A stretch of 64,000 bases of DNA, taken from positions 413,169-477,168 of the forward strand of contig JAEUJW010000075.1 in the NCBI GenBank assembly GCA_016793465.1, read 5' to 3'. A program made the position numbers and the translations under genes. The DNA comes from Myxococcales bacterium (GTDB lineage Bacteria; Myxococcota; Polyangia; Nannocystales; Nannocystaceae). Of the stretch, positions 1 to 8,592 are shown piece after piece (position 1 is the stretch's first letter; each line of letters begins with the position of its first letter). Below the pieces are notes generated by a model, which ran no database searches, was not told the DNA's origin, and saw only the letters and a list, made by a program, of their open reading frames with translations.

Positions 1-383
1 GGCGCGAGGCGGTCGAGCAGCGCCAGCGGGCGGTCGAGCGCCGGGTCGCGGGCCGCGTCGAGGTCGGGCCGGTCGAGCCCGAAGGCGCCGGCGCGGGCGA
101 TCGGCACGCTCAACGCGGCGCCGCCGGTCGGGCGCAGGACCACCGCCCCGGGCCCGCGGTCGGCGGCGACGAGGCGCTCGCGGGCGCAGGCCAGGGCCAG
201 GCGGGCGGCGATGTCGCGGCCCGCGAGCGTCCACGCCGCCGCGAGCGCCGCGGTCGGCAGCAGCGTCGGCGCGGACGAACTCGCGGTCAGCGCGAGGGCC
301 CGCGGCAGGGCCGAGGTGGTCCACGCGAGGAAGGTCGCGCGGGTGCGTGCGGGGTGGAGGCGGCTTTCGCGGGGGTCGGACAT
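1..383 (-). CDS. Hypothetical protein, C-terminus outside the window
   Basis: The ATG at 383-381 shares one base with the TGA stop of the upstream TSUP gene (TGATG), so the two are translationally coupled. The frame stays open to the window edge, giving 127 residues that begin MSDPRESRLHPARTRATFLA. The sequence is Ala/Leu/Arg rich, with one moderately hydrophobic Ala-rich stretch at about residues 28-55. I do not recognise a family; the visible part has no catalytic motif. Codon use is typical of neighbouring genes, with G or C in nearly every third position, which supports real coding. It could be a small accessory protein of the exporter encoded just upstream, but that is inference from the overlap alone. 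Confidence 0.55.
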   Translation of the reverse strand, partial: MSDPRESRLHPARTRATFLAWTTSALPRALALTASSSAPTLLPTAALAAAWTLAGRDIAARLALACARERLVAADRGPGAVVLRPTGGAALSVPIARAGAFGLDRPDLDAARDPALDRPLALLDRLA

Positions 384-1177
384 CAGGGTGCGGGGGAGGC
401 GACGAACCGTTCGAACAGCCCCTCGCCGAGCATGAGGAGGCCGACGCCGAGGAGGACCCAGGCGATGATCTTCAGCAGCGTCTCGGGGGCGAGCTTGCCG
501 GTGCGGCCGGCTCCGAGGTGGGCGCCGACCACGGTGGCGAGGCCGACGACGACGAACGCGGGCACGTCGACGTTGCCCTCGCGGAAGGTCGCGACGCCCG
601 CGGACAGGCCGGTCAGCGTGCCGATCGCCATGTTGGTGCCGATCGCCAGCGGCGCGGGGATCCGCGCGTAGCGCATCATCGCCGGCAGGCGCAGCGACCC
701 GAGCAGCAGGCCGACGAGGCCCGAGAGGGCGCCGAGGCCGACGCCGACCGCGATCTCGGCGACCGGCGCCGGCAGCCTCGGCGGCTCCGCCGGCGCCGGC
801 GGCTCGGGCGGCCGCGGCACCAGCATGCGCGCGCCGGTCGCGACCAGCACCGCGGCGATGACGAGCTTCAGCAGCCACTGGTCGACCTGCCCGGCGTGGC
901 GGGCGCTCACATAGGCGGCCGCGGCCGAGGGCGCGCCCACGGTGAGCAGCAGGCCGAGGCGCACGCGCCCGCCGGCGGCGTGGCGCACGGTGCCGACGAG
1001 CGTGCCGGCGGTCGAGATCGCCAGGCTGGTGGCGGTGCCGACGACCGGGCTGGCGAGCGCGTAGATCAGCAGCGGCAGGCGCAGCTGCCCGAGCACCAGG
1101 CCGACCGTCGCGCCGATGTGGCTGAGCACCAGCGAGACGGCGGCGATGAGCGCCAGCATGAGCGGATCGGCGGTCAC
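383..1177 (-). CDS. TSUP (TauE/SafE, DUF81) family membrane exporter
   Basis: Predicted 264-residue inner-membrane protein with about eight hydrophobic helices in two halves separated by a Pro-rich cytoplasmic linker (residues about 121-137). The halves show an internal repeat typical of TSUP proteins: GLVLGQLRLP followed by a GTATSLAIST-like helix in the first, and GLLLGSLRLPAM followed by IGTNMAIGTLTG in the second. Family members move sulfite, sulfoacetate or other small anions; no substrate can be read here. I chose the GTG at 1177 (VTADPLML) because the helix begins right after it. The ATG at 1159 is an alternative, and the longer reading from 1252 adds a non-helical Arg/Cys-rich stretch unlikely to be translated. 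It overlaps the next minus-strand gene by one base. Confidence 0.8.
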   Translation of the reverse strand: MTADPLMLALIAAVSLVLSHIGATVGLVLGQLRLPLLIYALASPVVGTATSLAISTAGTLVGTVRHAAGGRVRLGLLLTVGAPSAAAAYVSARHAGQVDQWLLKLVIAAVLVATGARMLVPRPPEPPAPAEPPRLPAPVAEIAVGVGLGALSGLVGLLLGSLRLPAMMRYARIPAPLAIGTNMAIGTLTGLSAGVATFREGNVDVPAFVVVGLATVVGAHLGAGRTGKLAPETLLKIIAWVLLGVGLLMLGEGLFERFVASPAP

Positions 1178-1266
1178 GGCGTCGGGCCGGCACGGTAGCA
1201 CGCGGGCCGCGAGCCGGCCGCGAGCTTGACACCGGGGCGGGCGCGGCGGCATCGTCGCGCCTCACG

Positions 1267-2028
1267 ATGCCCGCGGCAGCACCTGTTGGCCCCCTGGCCA
1301 CCGAGGGCGATGGGCTCGGCCGCCTCGTCATCGTCAACTGGGAGCCCGAGGCGGTCGGCCTGGTGCGCGCGCTGCAGGAGCTCGGCGCGCGCGAGCTGGT
1401 GTGCGTCGGCACGGCCGCGGCCGCGACCGCGGAGGTGGCGCTGGCGGACGCGCGCGGCCCGGTGCGCTACGTCGCGGCCTCGGTCGGCGACGGGGTCGAG
1501 GCGTTCGCGGCCCGGCTCGCCGACGACGTCGCGGTCGCCGCGGCGCAGTGCGTGATCGTGCTGCCGCACCACGGCGGCGGCGAACCCGACGCGTTCTCGC
1601 GGATCACCTGCGCGGCGATCCACCGGGCCTGCCGCGGGCGCCCGCCGCGGGTGCTGGTCGCCGTCGAGGACCCCGAGGCCACCCACGAGTTCGCCGGCCT
1701 CGGCGTGGCCACGATCTTCTACCCCGGCTTCCTGCGCGCGGCCCTGCTGGCCCACGCCTGCCTCGACCTCGCCGCCTTCCGCGTGCTGCTCGGGCTCGTG
1801 CGCGGGCGCCTGCGCGTCCAGACCTGGCCGGTGCCCGCGGCCCTGCAGGGCCGCACGTTCCGCGACGCGTGCCTCGAGGTCGAGGCCGACGCCGCCGGCG
1901 ACCCGATCACCGTGCTCGGCCTGTTCACCGGCCCCGGCGACGCCCCGAGCATGGTCGTCAACCCGGGCCCGGCGCGCCCGCTCGCCGACGCCGTCGCGCT
2001 GCTCGTGCTCACGGGGCAGGACGCATGA
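1267..2028 (+). CDS. Soluble RCK/TrkA-like regulatory subunit
   Basis: Predicted 253-residue cytosolic protein. After a short leader it starts a Rossmann-like beta strand (RLVIVNW) and alternates strands and helices. It ends in a region resembling an RCK C-terminal lobe: an ITVLGLF strand, then VVNPGPARPLADAV and a final hydrophobic strand (LLVLTGQ), the usual close of TrkA-C-like domains. It has no membrane segment. Its stop codon overlaps the ATG of the downstream channel gene (ATGA, 4 bp), so it is almost certainly co-translated with it. The likely role is a detached NAD- or ligand-sensing subunit of that channel. The domain call rests on strand pattern and context and is weaker than that of the partner gene. 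Confidence 0.55.
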   Translation: MPAAAPVGPLATEGDGLGRLVIVNWEPEAVGLVRALQELGARELVCVGTAAAATAEVALADARGPVRYVAASVGDGVEAFAARLADDVAVAAAQCVIVLPHHGGGEPDAFSRITCAAIHRACRGRPPRVLVAVEDPEATHEFAGLGVATIFYPGFLRAALLAHACLDLAAFRVLLGLVRGRLRVQTWPVPAALQGRTFRDACLEVEADAAGDPITVLGLFTGPGDAPSMVVNPGPARPLADAVALLVLTGQDA

Positions 2029-4355
2029 GGCCCGCGCTGCTGCTCGGCGCGGCGGTCCTGCTGCTGACGAATCATGCCCACGCGCGCGAGCCCTGGCGCT
2101 TCGGCTCGGGCTCGAAGGGCGGCAACTTCGCGGCGCTCGGCGAGGCCCTGCAGGCCGACCTGGCCGCCGACGCGGGCGGCCCCCGGCTCGTCAGCGAGGT
2201 CACCAAGGGCTCGTGCGAGAACATCCGCCGCCTGCTCGAGGGCAGCCTCGACTTCGCGCTCGTGCAGTACGACGTCGCCGCCGAGGCCTACCGCGCCAGC
2301 ACGGCCGAGGTCTCGAAGGGCCACGAGGACGAGTTCGGCGGGTGGATGTGCAAGATCTCGCCGGCCCTGGCCCAGCGCGCCGAGCTGCGCACCGTGGCCG
2401 CGGTCAGCGACAGCGCCGTGCACATGCTCGTGCGCCGGCCGGTGCGGCTCGACGACTTCGACGCGATCGGCGAGCGCGGCGTGTTCATCGGCAAGGACGG
2501 CTCGGGCAGCTTCGAGACCGCCAAGGTGATCCTCGGCGCCGGCGGGCGCCCGGTCGACGGCGTGCGCCTGTTCGCCGGCAGCGCCGACGAGTCGCTGCAG
2601 GCCATGGGCCGCGGCGAGGTGCTGATGATGCTGCGCACCACCGACCCCGGGCACGTCGACATCGCCGCCGTGCTCGACTCGGGCCTCGCCGCGCTCAACC
2701 CCCTGCCCGAGCAGGTGTTAAACCGGCTGATCGACGGCTACCCCTACTACCGCGTGTGCCCGATCGAGCCGCGCCACTACCCCGGCAAGCTCGAGTACAG
2801 CCTGCCGACGGTGTGCGTGACCTCGATCGTGCTGGCCGCCCTGCCGCGCGAGCAGGCCGCCGACGACGCCGCGCGGGCCGAGCAGGACGCGGCCGCGCTG
2901 GCCGTGCTGCAGGGCCTGGAGCGCGTGGCCAGCGACCCGCGCCACGCCGCCCTCGCGCTCGACCTCCGCTCCCGCGACTTCGCCGAGACCGAGCCGATCC
3001 CGCTGCACCGCGTGGCCGCCGAGCGCGAGGCCTGGGCGACGTGGGTGCGCCGCCTCGAGGTCCTCGGCGGCCTGCTCGCCGCGCTGCTGCTGGCCTGGGC
3101 CGTCCGCCGGGCGCTGCGGCGCCGCGGCATCGGCGGGCTGGCCTCGGGCTTCGAGGGCCAGCTCGCCAACCCGCTGGTCCCGTTCGCCGCCTTCGCGCTC
3201 GTCGTGGTCTGCTCGACCTACCTCGTGTGGCTGCTCGAGCACGACTCGAACACCAAGCTGCGCACGCTCAACGACTCGTTCTGGGAGATGAACACGTTCG
3301 CGACCGGCAACTTCAACGCCGAGACGCTGAAGACGTCGACCGCGCGGGCGGTCGGCGCCGGCGCGACGATCCTCGGCCTCGGCCTGCTCGCGTGGTTCAC
3401 CGCGACGCTGACCAACATCTTCGCCCAGGACCAGACCCGCCTGTGGCGGCGCCTGCGCGGCCACCTGGTGGTCCTCAACTTCCGCGAGGACATGCTCCCG
3501 CTGATCCGCCTGCTGCGCAGCCCCGGCCCCGCCCGCCTGCGCTCGCTGCACGTGGTCGTGCCCGACGCGCTGCCGAAGCGCGTGCGCCTGCAGCTGGGGA
3601 AGATCAAGTCGCTGACGATCCACTACGACAACCCCGAGGTCCCGGAGAACCTGGCCGCGCTGCGCCTGCCGCGGGCCTCGCGGGTCATCGTGCTCGGCGG
3701 CGAGCCCGAGTCGCGGACCGGCACGCAGTACGACCCGCTGCGCATCGCCCGCGCCGTCCACCAGGCCTGCGCCCGCGACCCGCTGTCGCTCGCGGCCCTC
3801 GGCAAGCCCGGCCACGCCGCCGCGATCAGCGTGGCCGCGACCATCCGCGGCCCGACCGCGGCCATGCCGATCCTGCCGGTCACGCTCGTCGAGGCCTCGG
3901 AGGACGAACCCGGCGAGATCTTCGAACCGTTCGCCGCCTGGCTGCTGCCCGTCGACAGCCGCATGCTCGCGTTCACCTGGCTGGCCACCGCCTGCCGCGA
4001 CCCCGCGTTCGCCGAGTTCTTCTCCGGCGTCGTCGCCTTCAGCGACGCCAACGCCGAGCTCTACAGCCAGCCCCTGCCCGCGTGGTGCCACGGCCAGACC
4101 TGGCGGACCATCCGCCGCGCCCTCTACGGCCTCGGCAACGCGGACGCCGGCGGCGGCGTGGTCCCGCTCGGCCTCTACCGCACCAGCACCAGCGCCGCCG
4201 GCAACCCCTACAGCGCCCACGCCGACCTGCGCACCCGCCTGCTCATCAACCCGCCGCTGACCGCCACCGTCGCCGCCGGCGACCTCGTGGTCGCCCTCTG
4301 CGAGGACGAAGGCGCGCTCGTCCGCGCCCTCCGCAGCGCCCGCCCGCCCGCCTGA
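2025..4355 (+). CDS. TAXI-type solute-binding sensor fused to an ion channel and RCK domains
   Basis: Predicted 776 residues. A signal peptide (residues 1-20, ending HAHA) is followed by a TAXI-family periplasmic binding domain at about 21-320: GSGSKGGNFAALGEAL, then KGSCENIRRLLEGSLDFALVQ, the hallmark start of TRAP-associated extracytoplasmic immunogenic proteins. Membrane helices follow near 345-365 and 383-404, then a pore loop with TFATGNFN near 423 and another helix at about 440-462. The C-terminus holds Rossmann-like RCK lobes: GHLVVLNFRED, then a RVIVLGGEPES segment. The filter resembles the ADxGNHA type of plant CASTOR/POLLUX channels rather than TVGYG. The natural reading is an ion channel gated from outside by a bound small molecule, often glutamate-like for TAXI proteins, and modulated inside by its RCK partner at 1267-2028. 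The start overlaps that gene (ATGA) and has a GGGGCAGG ribosome-binding site. Confidence 0.8.
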   Translation: MRPALLLGAAVLLLTNHAHAREPWRFGSGSKGGNFAALGEALQADLAADAGGPRLVSEVTKGSCENIRRLLEGSLDFALVQYDVAAEAYRASTAEVSKGHEDEFGGWMCKISPALAQRAELRTVAAVSDSAVHMLVRRPVRLDDFDAIGERGVFIGKDGSGSFETAKVILGAGGRPVDGVRLFAGSADESLQAMGRGEVLMMLRTTDPGHVDIAAVLDSGLAALNPLPEQVLNRLIDGYPYYRVCPIEPRHYPGKLEYSLPTVCVTSIVLAALPREQAADDAARAEQDAAALAVLQGLERVASDPRHAALALDLRSRDFAETEPIPLHRVAAEREAWATWVRRLEVLGGLLAALLLAWAVRRALRRRGIGGLASGFEGQLANPLVPFAAFALVVVCSTYLVWLLEHDSNTKLRTLNDSFWEMNTFATGNFNAETLKTSTARAVGAGATILGLGLLAWFTATLTNIFAQDQTRLWRRLRGHLVVLNFREDMLPLIRLLRSPGPARLRSLHVVVPDALPKRVRLQLGKIKSLTIHYDNPEVPENLAALRLPRASRVIVLGGEPESRTGTQYDPLRIARAVHQACARDPLSLAALGKPGHAAAISVAATIRGPTAAMPILPVTLVEASEDEPGEIFEPFAAWLLPVDSRMLAFTWLATACRDPAFAEFFSGVVAFSDANAELYSQPLPAWCHGQTWRTIRRALYGLGNADAGGGVVPLGLYRTSTSAAGNPYSAHADLRTRLLINPPLTATVAAGDLVVALCEDEGALVRALRSARPPA

Positions 4356-4356
4356 G

Positions 4357-5253
4357 TCAGTCGTCGTTGTACGTGTACGTCACCGAGTAGGGGTGACAGA
4401 CCGCGAGCGGGGCCGAGTCGACGCGCAGGAGGATGCGCGCGTCGTGCTCCTCGCCGACGCAGCTGAACTCGAAGTTGAGGTTGCCGCCGTCGACGCAGCA
4501 GCCGTCGACGCCCTCGGGCGAGACGTCCGGGGTCCCGTCGCCGCAGTCGAACAGCTCGGGCGCGTCATTAATCGAACAGTCGAGGTACACGCACATGCGC
4601 AGGCCGGGGGCGGAGATCAGCGTGTGCGACGGGCGCGGCGTGCCGTTGCCGCAGCCGTTGCCCCACGTGCCGGTGTACGTCCACCAGTCGACGTCGGCGG
4701 TGCCCGCGAGCACCCCGGTCACCTGGCTGATGAGCTGCTTGCACTTCTTGGCGGTCGCCGGCGCGGCGCTGCCCTCGTCGTCGTTGGGCTCGGGGTCGGG
4801 CTCGATGCAGACCAGGCCGCCGGTGGTCTCGTCGCTCGTCGTGCTCGACTCGCCGCCCGTGGTGCCGGAGCTCGTCGCGCTCGACTCGCCGCCCGTGGTG
4901 CCGGGGCTCGTCGTGTCCGGGTCGACCGCGGTCGTGCTCGGGTCGGACGTCGCCGGGTCGCTCGTCGCCTCGCCGCCCATGCACTCGCACGCGCCGAAGC
5001 CCGCGCCGTCGGACGCGCAGGTGTGCTGGCCCTCGACCGACCCGCAGGTGCACGCCTCGACGCTGCCGGGCTCGCAGACCGTCGACCCGCCGCTGGTCGG
5101 CGACGGTCCGCTCGACGCATCGCTCGCGCCGCCGCTACTGCTGCTGCTCGAGTCGGCGCCGCCGTCGACGTTGCCGGTCGCGCTCACCCCGGTCGCGTTG
5201 AAGCTGCACGCGAGGCCCGACACCCCCGCCCAGACCAGCACCCGTCTGCCCAT
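4357..5253 (-). CDS. Secreted lipoprotein with Ser/Thr linker and Cys-rich C-terminal domain
   Basis: Predicted 298-residue lipoprotein. The N-terminus MGRRVLVWAGVSGLAC ends in a lipobox Cys at residue 16. A linker of Ser, Gly, Thr and Asp follows, interrupted by a short Cys-rich segment (VCEPGSVEACTCGS) of the kind common in myxobacterial surface proteins. The C-terminal 150 residues hold a compact domain with many Cys (DWWTYTG, CVYLDCSIND, GCCVDGGN), probably disulfide-bonded and extracellular. No enzyme motif is visible. Its stop codon lies one base from the stop of the channel gene, an extreme convergent arrangement. ATT-AAT at 4567-4572 is one of the A/T codon islands discussed in the findings. 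Confidence 0.75.
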   Translation of the reverse strand: MGRRVLVWAGVSGLACSFNATGVSATGNVDGGADSSSSSSGGASDASSGPSPTSGGSTVCEPGSVEACTCGSVEGQHTCASDGAGFGACECMGGEATSDPATSDPSTTAVDPDTTSPGTTGGESSATSSGTTGGESSTTSDETTGGLVCIEPDPEPNDDEGSAAPATAKKCKQLISQVTGVLAGTADVDWWTYTGTWGNGCGNGTPRPSHTLISAPGLRMCVYLDCSINDAPELFDCGDGTPDVSPEGVDGCCVDGGNLNFEFSCVGEEHDARILLRVDSAPLAVCHPYSVTYTYNDD

Positions 5254-5377
5254 CCCGGCATGCTAACGCGCCGCTAACATCGTTGCAGCGGCGCATTCGC
5301 GGGCCCCCGCGCGTTTCTTCGTGGGGCCTTCGGGCCACGCGTTGACGCTGGCGCGTGCGCTGCGCTACCCGTGGAGC

Positions 5378-6595
5378 ATGCCGCGGACGCACCGATTGCC
5401 GCTCGTCCTGCTCGCCTTCGCGGGCTGTTACCAAGGGCTCGACGAGGACGCGTCCGGGCCCGCGAGCTCGACCGGGGCCGTGACCACCGGCGCCGCGGGT
5501 GCGGGCCCGACCGCGGGCGACGGATCCGCCGCGACCGGCGCCGACGCCGGGCCGACCTCGCAGGGCCCGGATCCGACCGTCGACTCGCAGGTGAGCGCGA
5601 CCGAGGCTGGCGCGACGGACATGTCCGCAGGGCCAGGTACGTTCACCACCGGCGGCGAGCCCGACACCGGCGACCCCGACACCACCGCCCCCGGCACCTC
5701 GGGCCCGATGACGACCGACCCGATGACGACCGACCCGGCGACCTCGGAGCCGATGACGACCGACCCGAGCACCGGCGACCCCCCGCCCAGCGAGCAGGAG
5801 CAGCTGTGCGCCCGCTGGAACGGCGACCGCGCCGCGCTCGCCGAGGGCGCCTGGAGCGGCAGCGTGAACGGCTGCAACAAGGGCACGCTCGGCGCCGAGG
5901 GCCACGACAACGTGCTCAAACTCGTCAACCTCTACCGCTGGATCGCCGACCTGCCCGCGGTCACGGAGGACGGCGCCAGGAGCGACCAGGCCCAGGCCTG
6001 CGCGCTGATCATGGACGCCAACGACAAGCTCGACCACGGCCCGCCGATGAACGCGACCTGCTGGTCGGCCGACGGCGCGAGCGCGGCCGGCAAGAGCAAC
6101 ATCGCCGGCACCGCGGGCGTGCTGGGCGTCGACCTCTACATGGTCGACCCCGGCAACGACACCACGATCGGCCACCGCCGCTGGATCCTCTCCAACAGCC
6201 TGGGCCCGATCGGCGTGGGCTCGACCGACACCTACTCGTGCCTCTACGTGATCGGCGGCAGCGGCGACGCCGGCGCGGCCTGGACCGCCTGGCCGCCGCC
6301 CGGCCTGGTCCCGCTGCAGGCCCTGCACGTGCCCACGGTCGGGTGGGCCCACGTCGACCAGACCGGGTGGACCGTGCAGAGCGACTCGATCGACGTCACC
6401 GGCGCGCAGGTCACCGTCACCGAGAACGGCGTCGACAAGCCGGTCGCCGTCAACCCGCTCGGCGACAACTACGGCTCTTCGCACGCGGTCCGGTTCGTCC
6501 CGCAGGGCTGGACCGTCGAGCCCGGCAAGACCTACGACGTCGCGCTCTCCACCGGCGGGATCCAGTACTCGGTGACCATCGTCGACTGCGGCTAG
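5378..6595 (+). CDS. CAP (SCP/PR-1) domain lipoprotein
   Basis: Predicted 405 residues. The ATG at 5378 follows a GTGGAG ribosome-binding site and opens a lipoprotein signal, MPRTHRLPLVLLAFAGC, with the Cys at residue 17. An upstream ATG at 5321 would place 19 non-hydrophobic residues before the signal and is rejected. Residues about 18-140 are a Ser/Thr/Gly/Asp/Pro linker with MTTDP repeats. The C-terminal domain carries CAP-family signatures: VNLYRWIADLPAV, CALIMDAN with DHGPP, SNIAG, and the TIGHRRWIL segment seen in bacterial CAP proteins. CAP proteins are extracellular and bind lipids or act on the cell surface; a catalytic role is not established. Upstream and divergent is another lipoprotein gene. 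Confidence 0.8.
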   Translation: MPRTHRLPLVLLAFAGCYQGLDEDASGPASSTGAVTTGAAGAGPTAGDGSAATGADAGPTSQGPDPTVDSQVSATEAGATDMSAGPGTFTTGGEPDTGDPDTTAPGTSGPMTTDPMTTDPATSEPMTTDPSTGDPPPSEQEQLCARWNGDRAALAEGAWSGSVNGCNKGTLGAEGHDNVLKLVNLYRWIADLPAVTEDGARSDQAQACALIMDANDKLDHGPPMNATCWSADGASAAGKSNIAGTAGVLGVDLYMVDPGNDTTIGHRRWILSNSLGPIGVGSTDTYSCLYVIGGSGDAGAAWTAWPPPGLVPLQALHVPTVGWAHVDQTGWTVQSDSIDVTGAQVTVTENGVDKPVAVNPLGDNYGSSHAVRFVPQGWTVEPGKTYDVALSTGGIQYSVTIVDCG

Positions 6596-6633
6596 CGCTT
6601 GCATTCGGACGCAATAGGTGGTGGATTGGCAGG

Positions 6634-8436
6634 ATGGCTCGCCTTCCACTCCTGTCACTGCTGCCAATTTTCGCCGCCGGAGCGACCGTTTTCGCGCCTC
6701 ACGCGGCGCAGGCGTGCGGCGGGACTTTCTGCGACGCGGGCCCGCAGGCGATGCCCGTCGACCAGACCGGCGAGAACGTGCTGTTCATCGTCGACGGCGA
6801 CGAGGTCGAGGCGCACATCCAGATCCGCTACGACCCCGACACCGACGCCAGCAAGTTCGCGTGGATGATCCCGCTGCCCGCCCTCCCGCAGTTCGAGGTC
6901 GGCTCCGAGGCGCTGTTCACCGCCATATTGAATGCGTCGGTGCCGATCTACGGGCTCAATCCCACCGGCCCGTGCGGCGGCAACAACGGCAGCGGCGGCA
7001 CCTTCATCACCCGCAGCGACATGGGCGGCGGCGGCGAGGATCCGCCGATGGTGCTCTACGAGGGCGCGGTCGGGGCCTTCGAGGTGGTCGTGCTGGCCGG
7101 CGAGGACGTCGACGGCATCATGGCGTGGCTGACCGCCAACGGCTACCAGGCCGACCCGAACGCCGCGCCGATCCTCCAGCAGTACCTCGACGAGGACAAC
7201 GTGATCGTCGCCTTCAAGCTGGCGACCGGCGAGGGCCTCGACGCCATCCACCCGGTCGTGCTGCGCTTCGCCGCGGCCGAGGGCTGCGTGCCGATCCGCC
7301 TGACCCGCATCGCCGCCGTCGACGACATGGACATCCGCGTGTTCGTGCTGGGCGACGCGCGCACGGTCCCGACCAACTACAAGCACGTGCTCGTCAACCC
7401 GCTGAAGATCGACTGGCTGAGCCTCGGCGCCAACTACAAAGAGGTCGTGTCGATGGCCGTCGACGCCTTCGGGGCCGAGGGCCGCGCTTTCGTCACCGAG
7501 TACGCCGGCACCAGCGACGGCATCTTCGAGGACCTGCAGTTCTCGCTGTACTGGGACGCCGACAAGTTCGTCGGCCTCGACCCGACCGCGGTCATGACCG
7601 TGCTCGCGGGCCAGCAGCTCGCCGAGTGCTTCGACGCGCAGTGTCTATTTTATCACCCGCTGCTGCCCGGCCTGCTCGCGCAGCACCTGCCCGTGCCCGA
7701 CGGCCTGACCGCCGACGAGTTTTATTCCTGCCTGTCCTGCTACGAGGGGCAGATCGACCCGGCCGCGTGGAGCGGCGGCGAGGGCTTCGCCGCCGACTTC
7801 GCCGAGCGCATCGTCCAGCCCGGCTTCCACGCCGCCTCGCTGCTGCAGACGTGGCCCTACCTGACGCGCATGTACACCACGATCTCGCCGAACGAGATGA
7901 CCGCAGACCCCGAGTTCGTCGAGAACCCCGACCTGCCCGACGTGCCCGCCCTGCGCATCGCCCAGGACTTCATCTCCTGTGAGGACGAACGCATCGTCAC
8001 CCTGCCCGACGGTCGCGAGGTCCATCTGAAAAATGGCGAGCCCTGGCCCGCGTTCCAGGACGAGATGCCGTGGGAGGAGGACGTCGACGAGATGCCGCCG
8101 AAGGGCGCGCCGCAGCCGCTGGTCGACAACACCGCGCTGATCGACAGGCTGCTCGCCGAGTGGAACCAGACCGGCGGCGCGACCGGCGGCGGCGACGACA
8201 CCGGCGGCACGAGCAGCGGGTCGAGCGGCAGCGACGCGACCTCGAGCGACACGCCGACCGGCGGCGCACCTACAGGCGGTACGTCCTCGGGCGGCGAGGG
8301 CTCGGGCGGCGAGGGCCCTGGCGGCGGCGGCTCCGCCAACGGCGGAGAAACCGGCTGCGGATGCCGCGACGCCCGCGCGACGCCGTGGTGGGCGGCGCTC
8401 GCGATCCCCGCGCTGCGCCGGCGTCGACGCGCGTGA
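6634..8436 (+). CDS. DUF2330 surface protein with MYXO-CTERM-like tail
   Basis: Predicted 600 residues. A signal peptide at residues 1-28 leads into CGGTFCDAG, the conserved start of DUF2330 proteins. The body contains family hallmarks shared with three paralogues at 58810-64000: VDQTGENVLFIVDGDEVEAH, ILQQYLDEDNVIVAFKL, LTRIAAVDDMDIRVFVLG and TWPYLTRMYTTISP. The C-terminus is a Gly/Ser/Thr linker, a GCGC motif, a short hydrophobic helix and a cluster RRRRR, matching the MYXO-CTERM type sorting tail, so surface anchoring after cleavage is likely. The start at 6634 has GGCAGG just upstream. Function is unknown for the family. This copy is more divergent than the tandem three. It contains A/T codon islands at 7649-7656 and 7721-7727. 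Confidence 0.85.
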   Translation: MARLPLLSLLPIFAAGATVFAPHAAQACGGTFCDAGPQAMPVDQTGENVLFIVDGDEVEAHIQIRYDPDTDASKFAWMIPLPALPQFEVGSEALFTAILNASVPIYGLNPTGPCGGNNGSGGTFITRSDMGGGGEDPPMVLYEGAVGAFEVVVLAGEDVDGIMAWLTANGYQADPNAAPILQQYLDEDNVIVAFKLATGEGLDAIHPVVLRFAAAEGCVPIRLTRIAAVDDMDIRVFVLGDARTVPTNYKHVLVNPLKIDWLSLGANYKEVVSMAVDAFGAEGRAFVTEYAGTSDGIFEDLQFSLYWDADKFVGLDPTAVMTVLAGQQLAECFDAQCLFYHPLLPGLLAQHLPVPDGLTADEFYSCLSCYEGQIDPAAWSGGEGFAADFAERIVQPGFHAASLLQTWPYLTRMYTTISPNEMTADPEFVENPDLPDVPALRIAQDFISCEDERIVTLPDGREVHLKNGEPWPAFQDEMPWEEDVDEMPPKGAPQPLVDNTALIDRLLAEWNQTGGATGGGDDTGGTSSGSSGSDATSSDTPTGGAPTGGTSSGGEGSGGEGPGGGGSANGGETGCGCRDARATPWWAALAIPALRRRRRA

Positions 8437-8440
8437 CCAG

Positions 8441-8566
8441 GCCGCCCTCGCGGGCCCGTCCCGATGCGTCGACGTCGCCCGGCCTGTCGCGCGTGGACGG
8501 GCCGCCCTCGCCGACTCATCCCGACGCGTCGACGTCGCCGCGCGCGCGCCCGGCCTGCCGCGCGCG
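8441..8566. repeat. Imperfect tandem repeat of about 60 bp
   Basis: Two units lie between the DUF2330 stop and the next gene. Each begins GCCGCCCTCG (8441 and 8501) and carries TCCCGAxGCGTCGACGTCGCC about 18 bases later, then a CGGCCTGxCGCGCG segment. The 3-prime end of the DUF2330 gene also carries part of the unit (GCGTCGACGCGCGTG, near 8421-8434). Confidence 0.6.
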
Positions 8567-8592
8567 GCCCTGTGTTATTAACCTCGCGGCCG

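Noticed and set aside
1178..1252. Longer N-terminus for the TSUP exporter starting at 1252
   Set aside because: Adds an Arg/Pro/Cys-rich non-membrane stretch; the GTG at 1177 sits right before the first helix.
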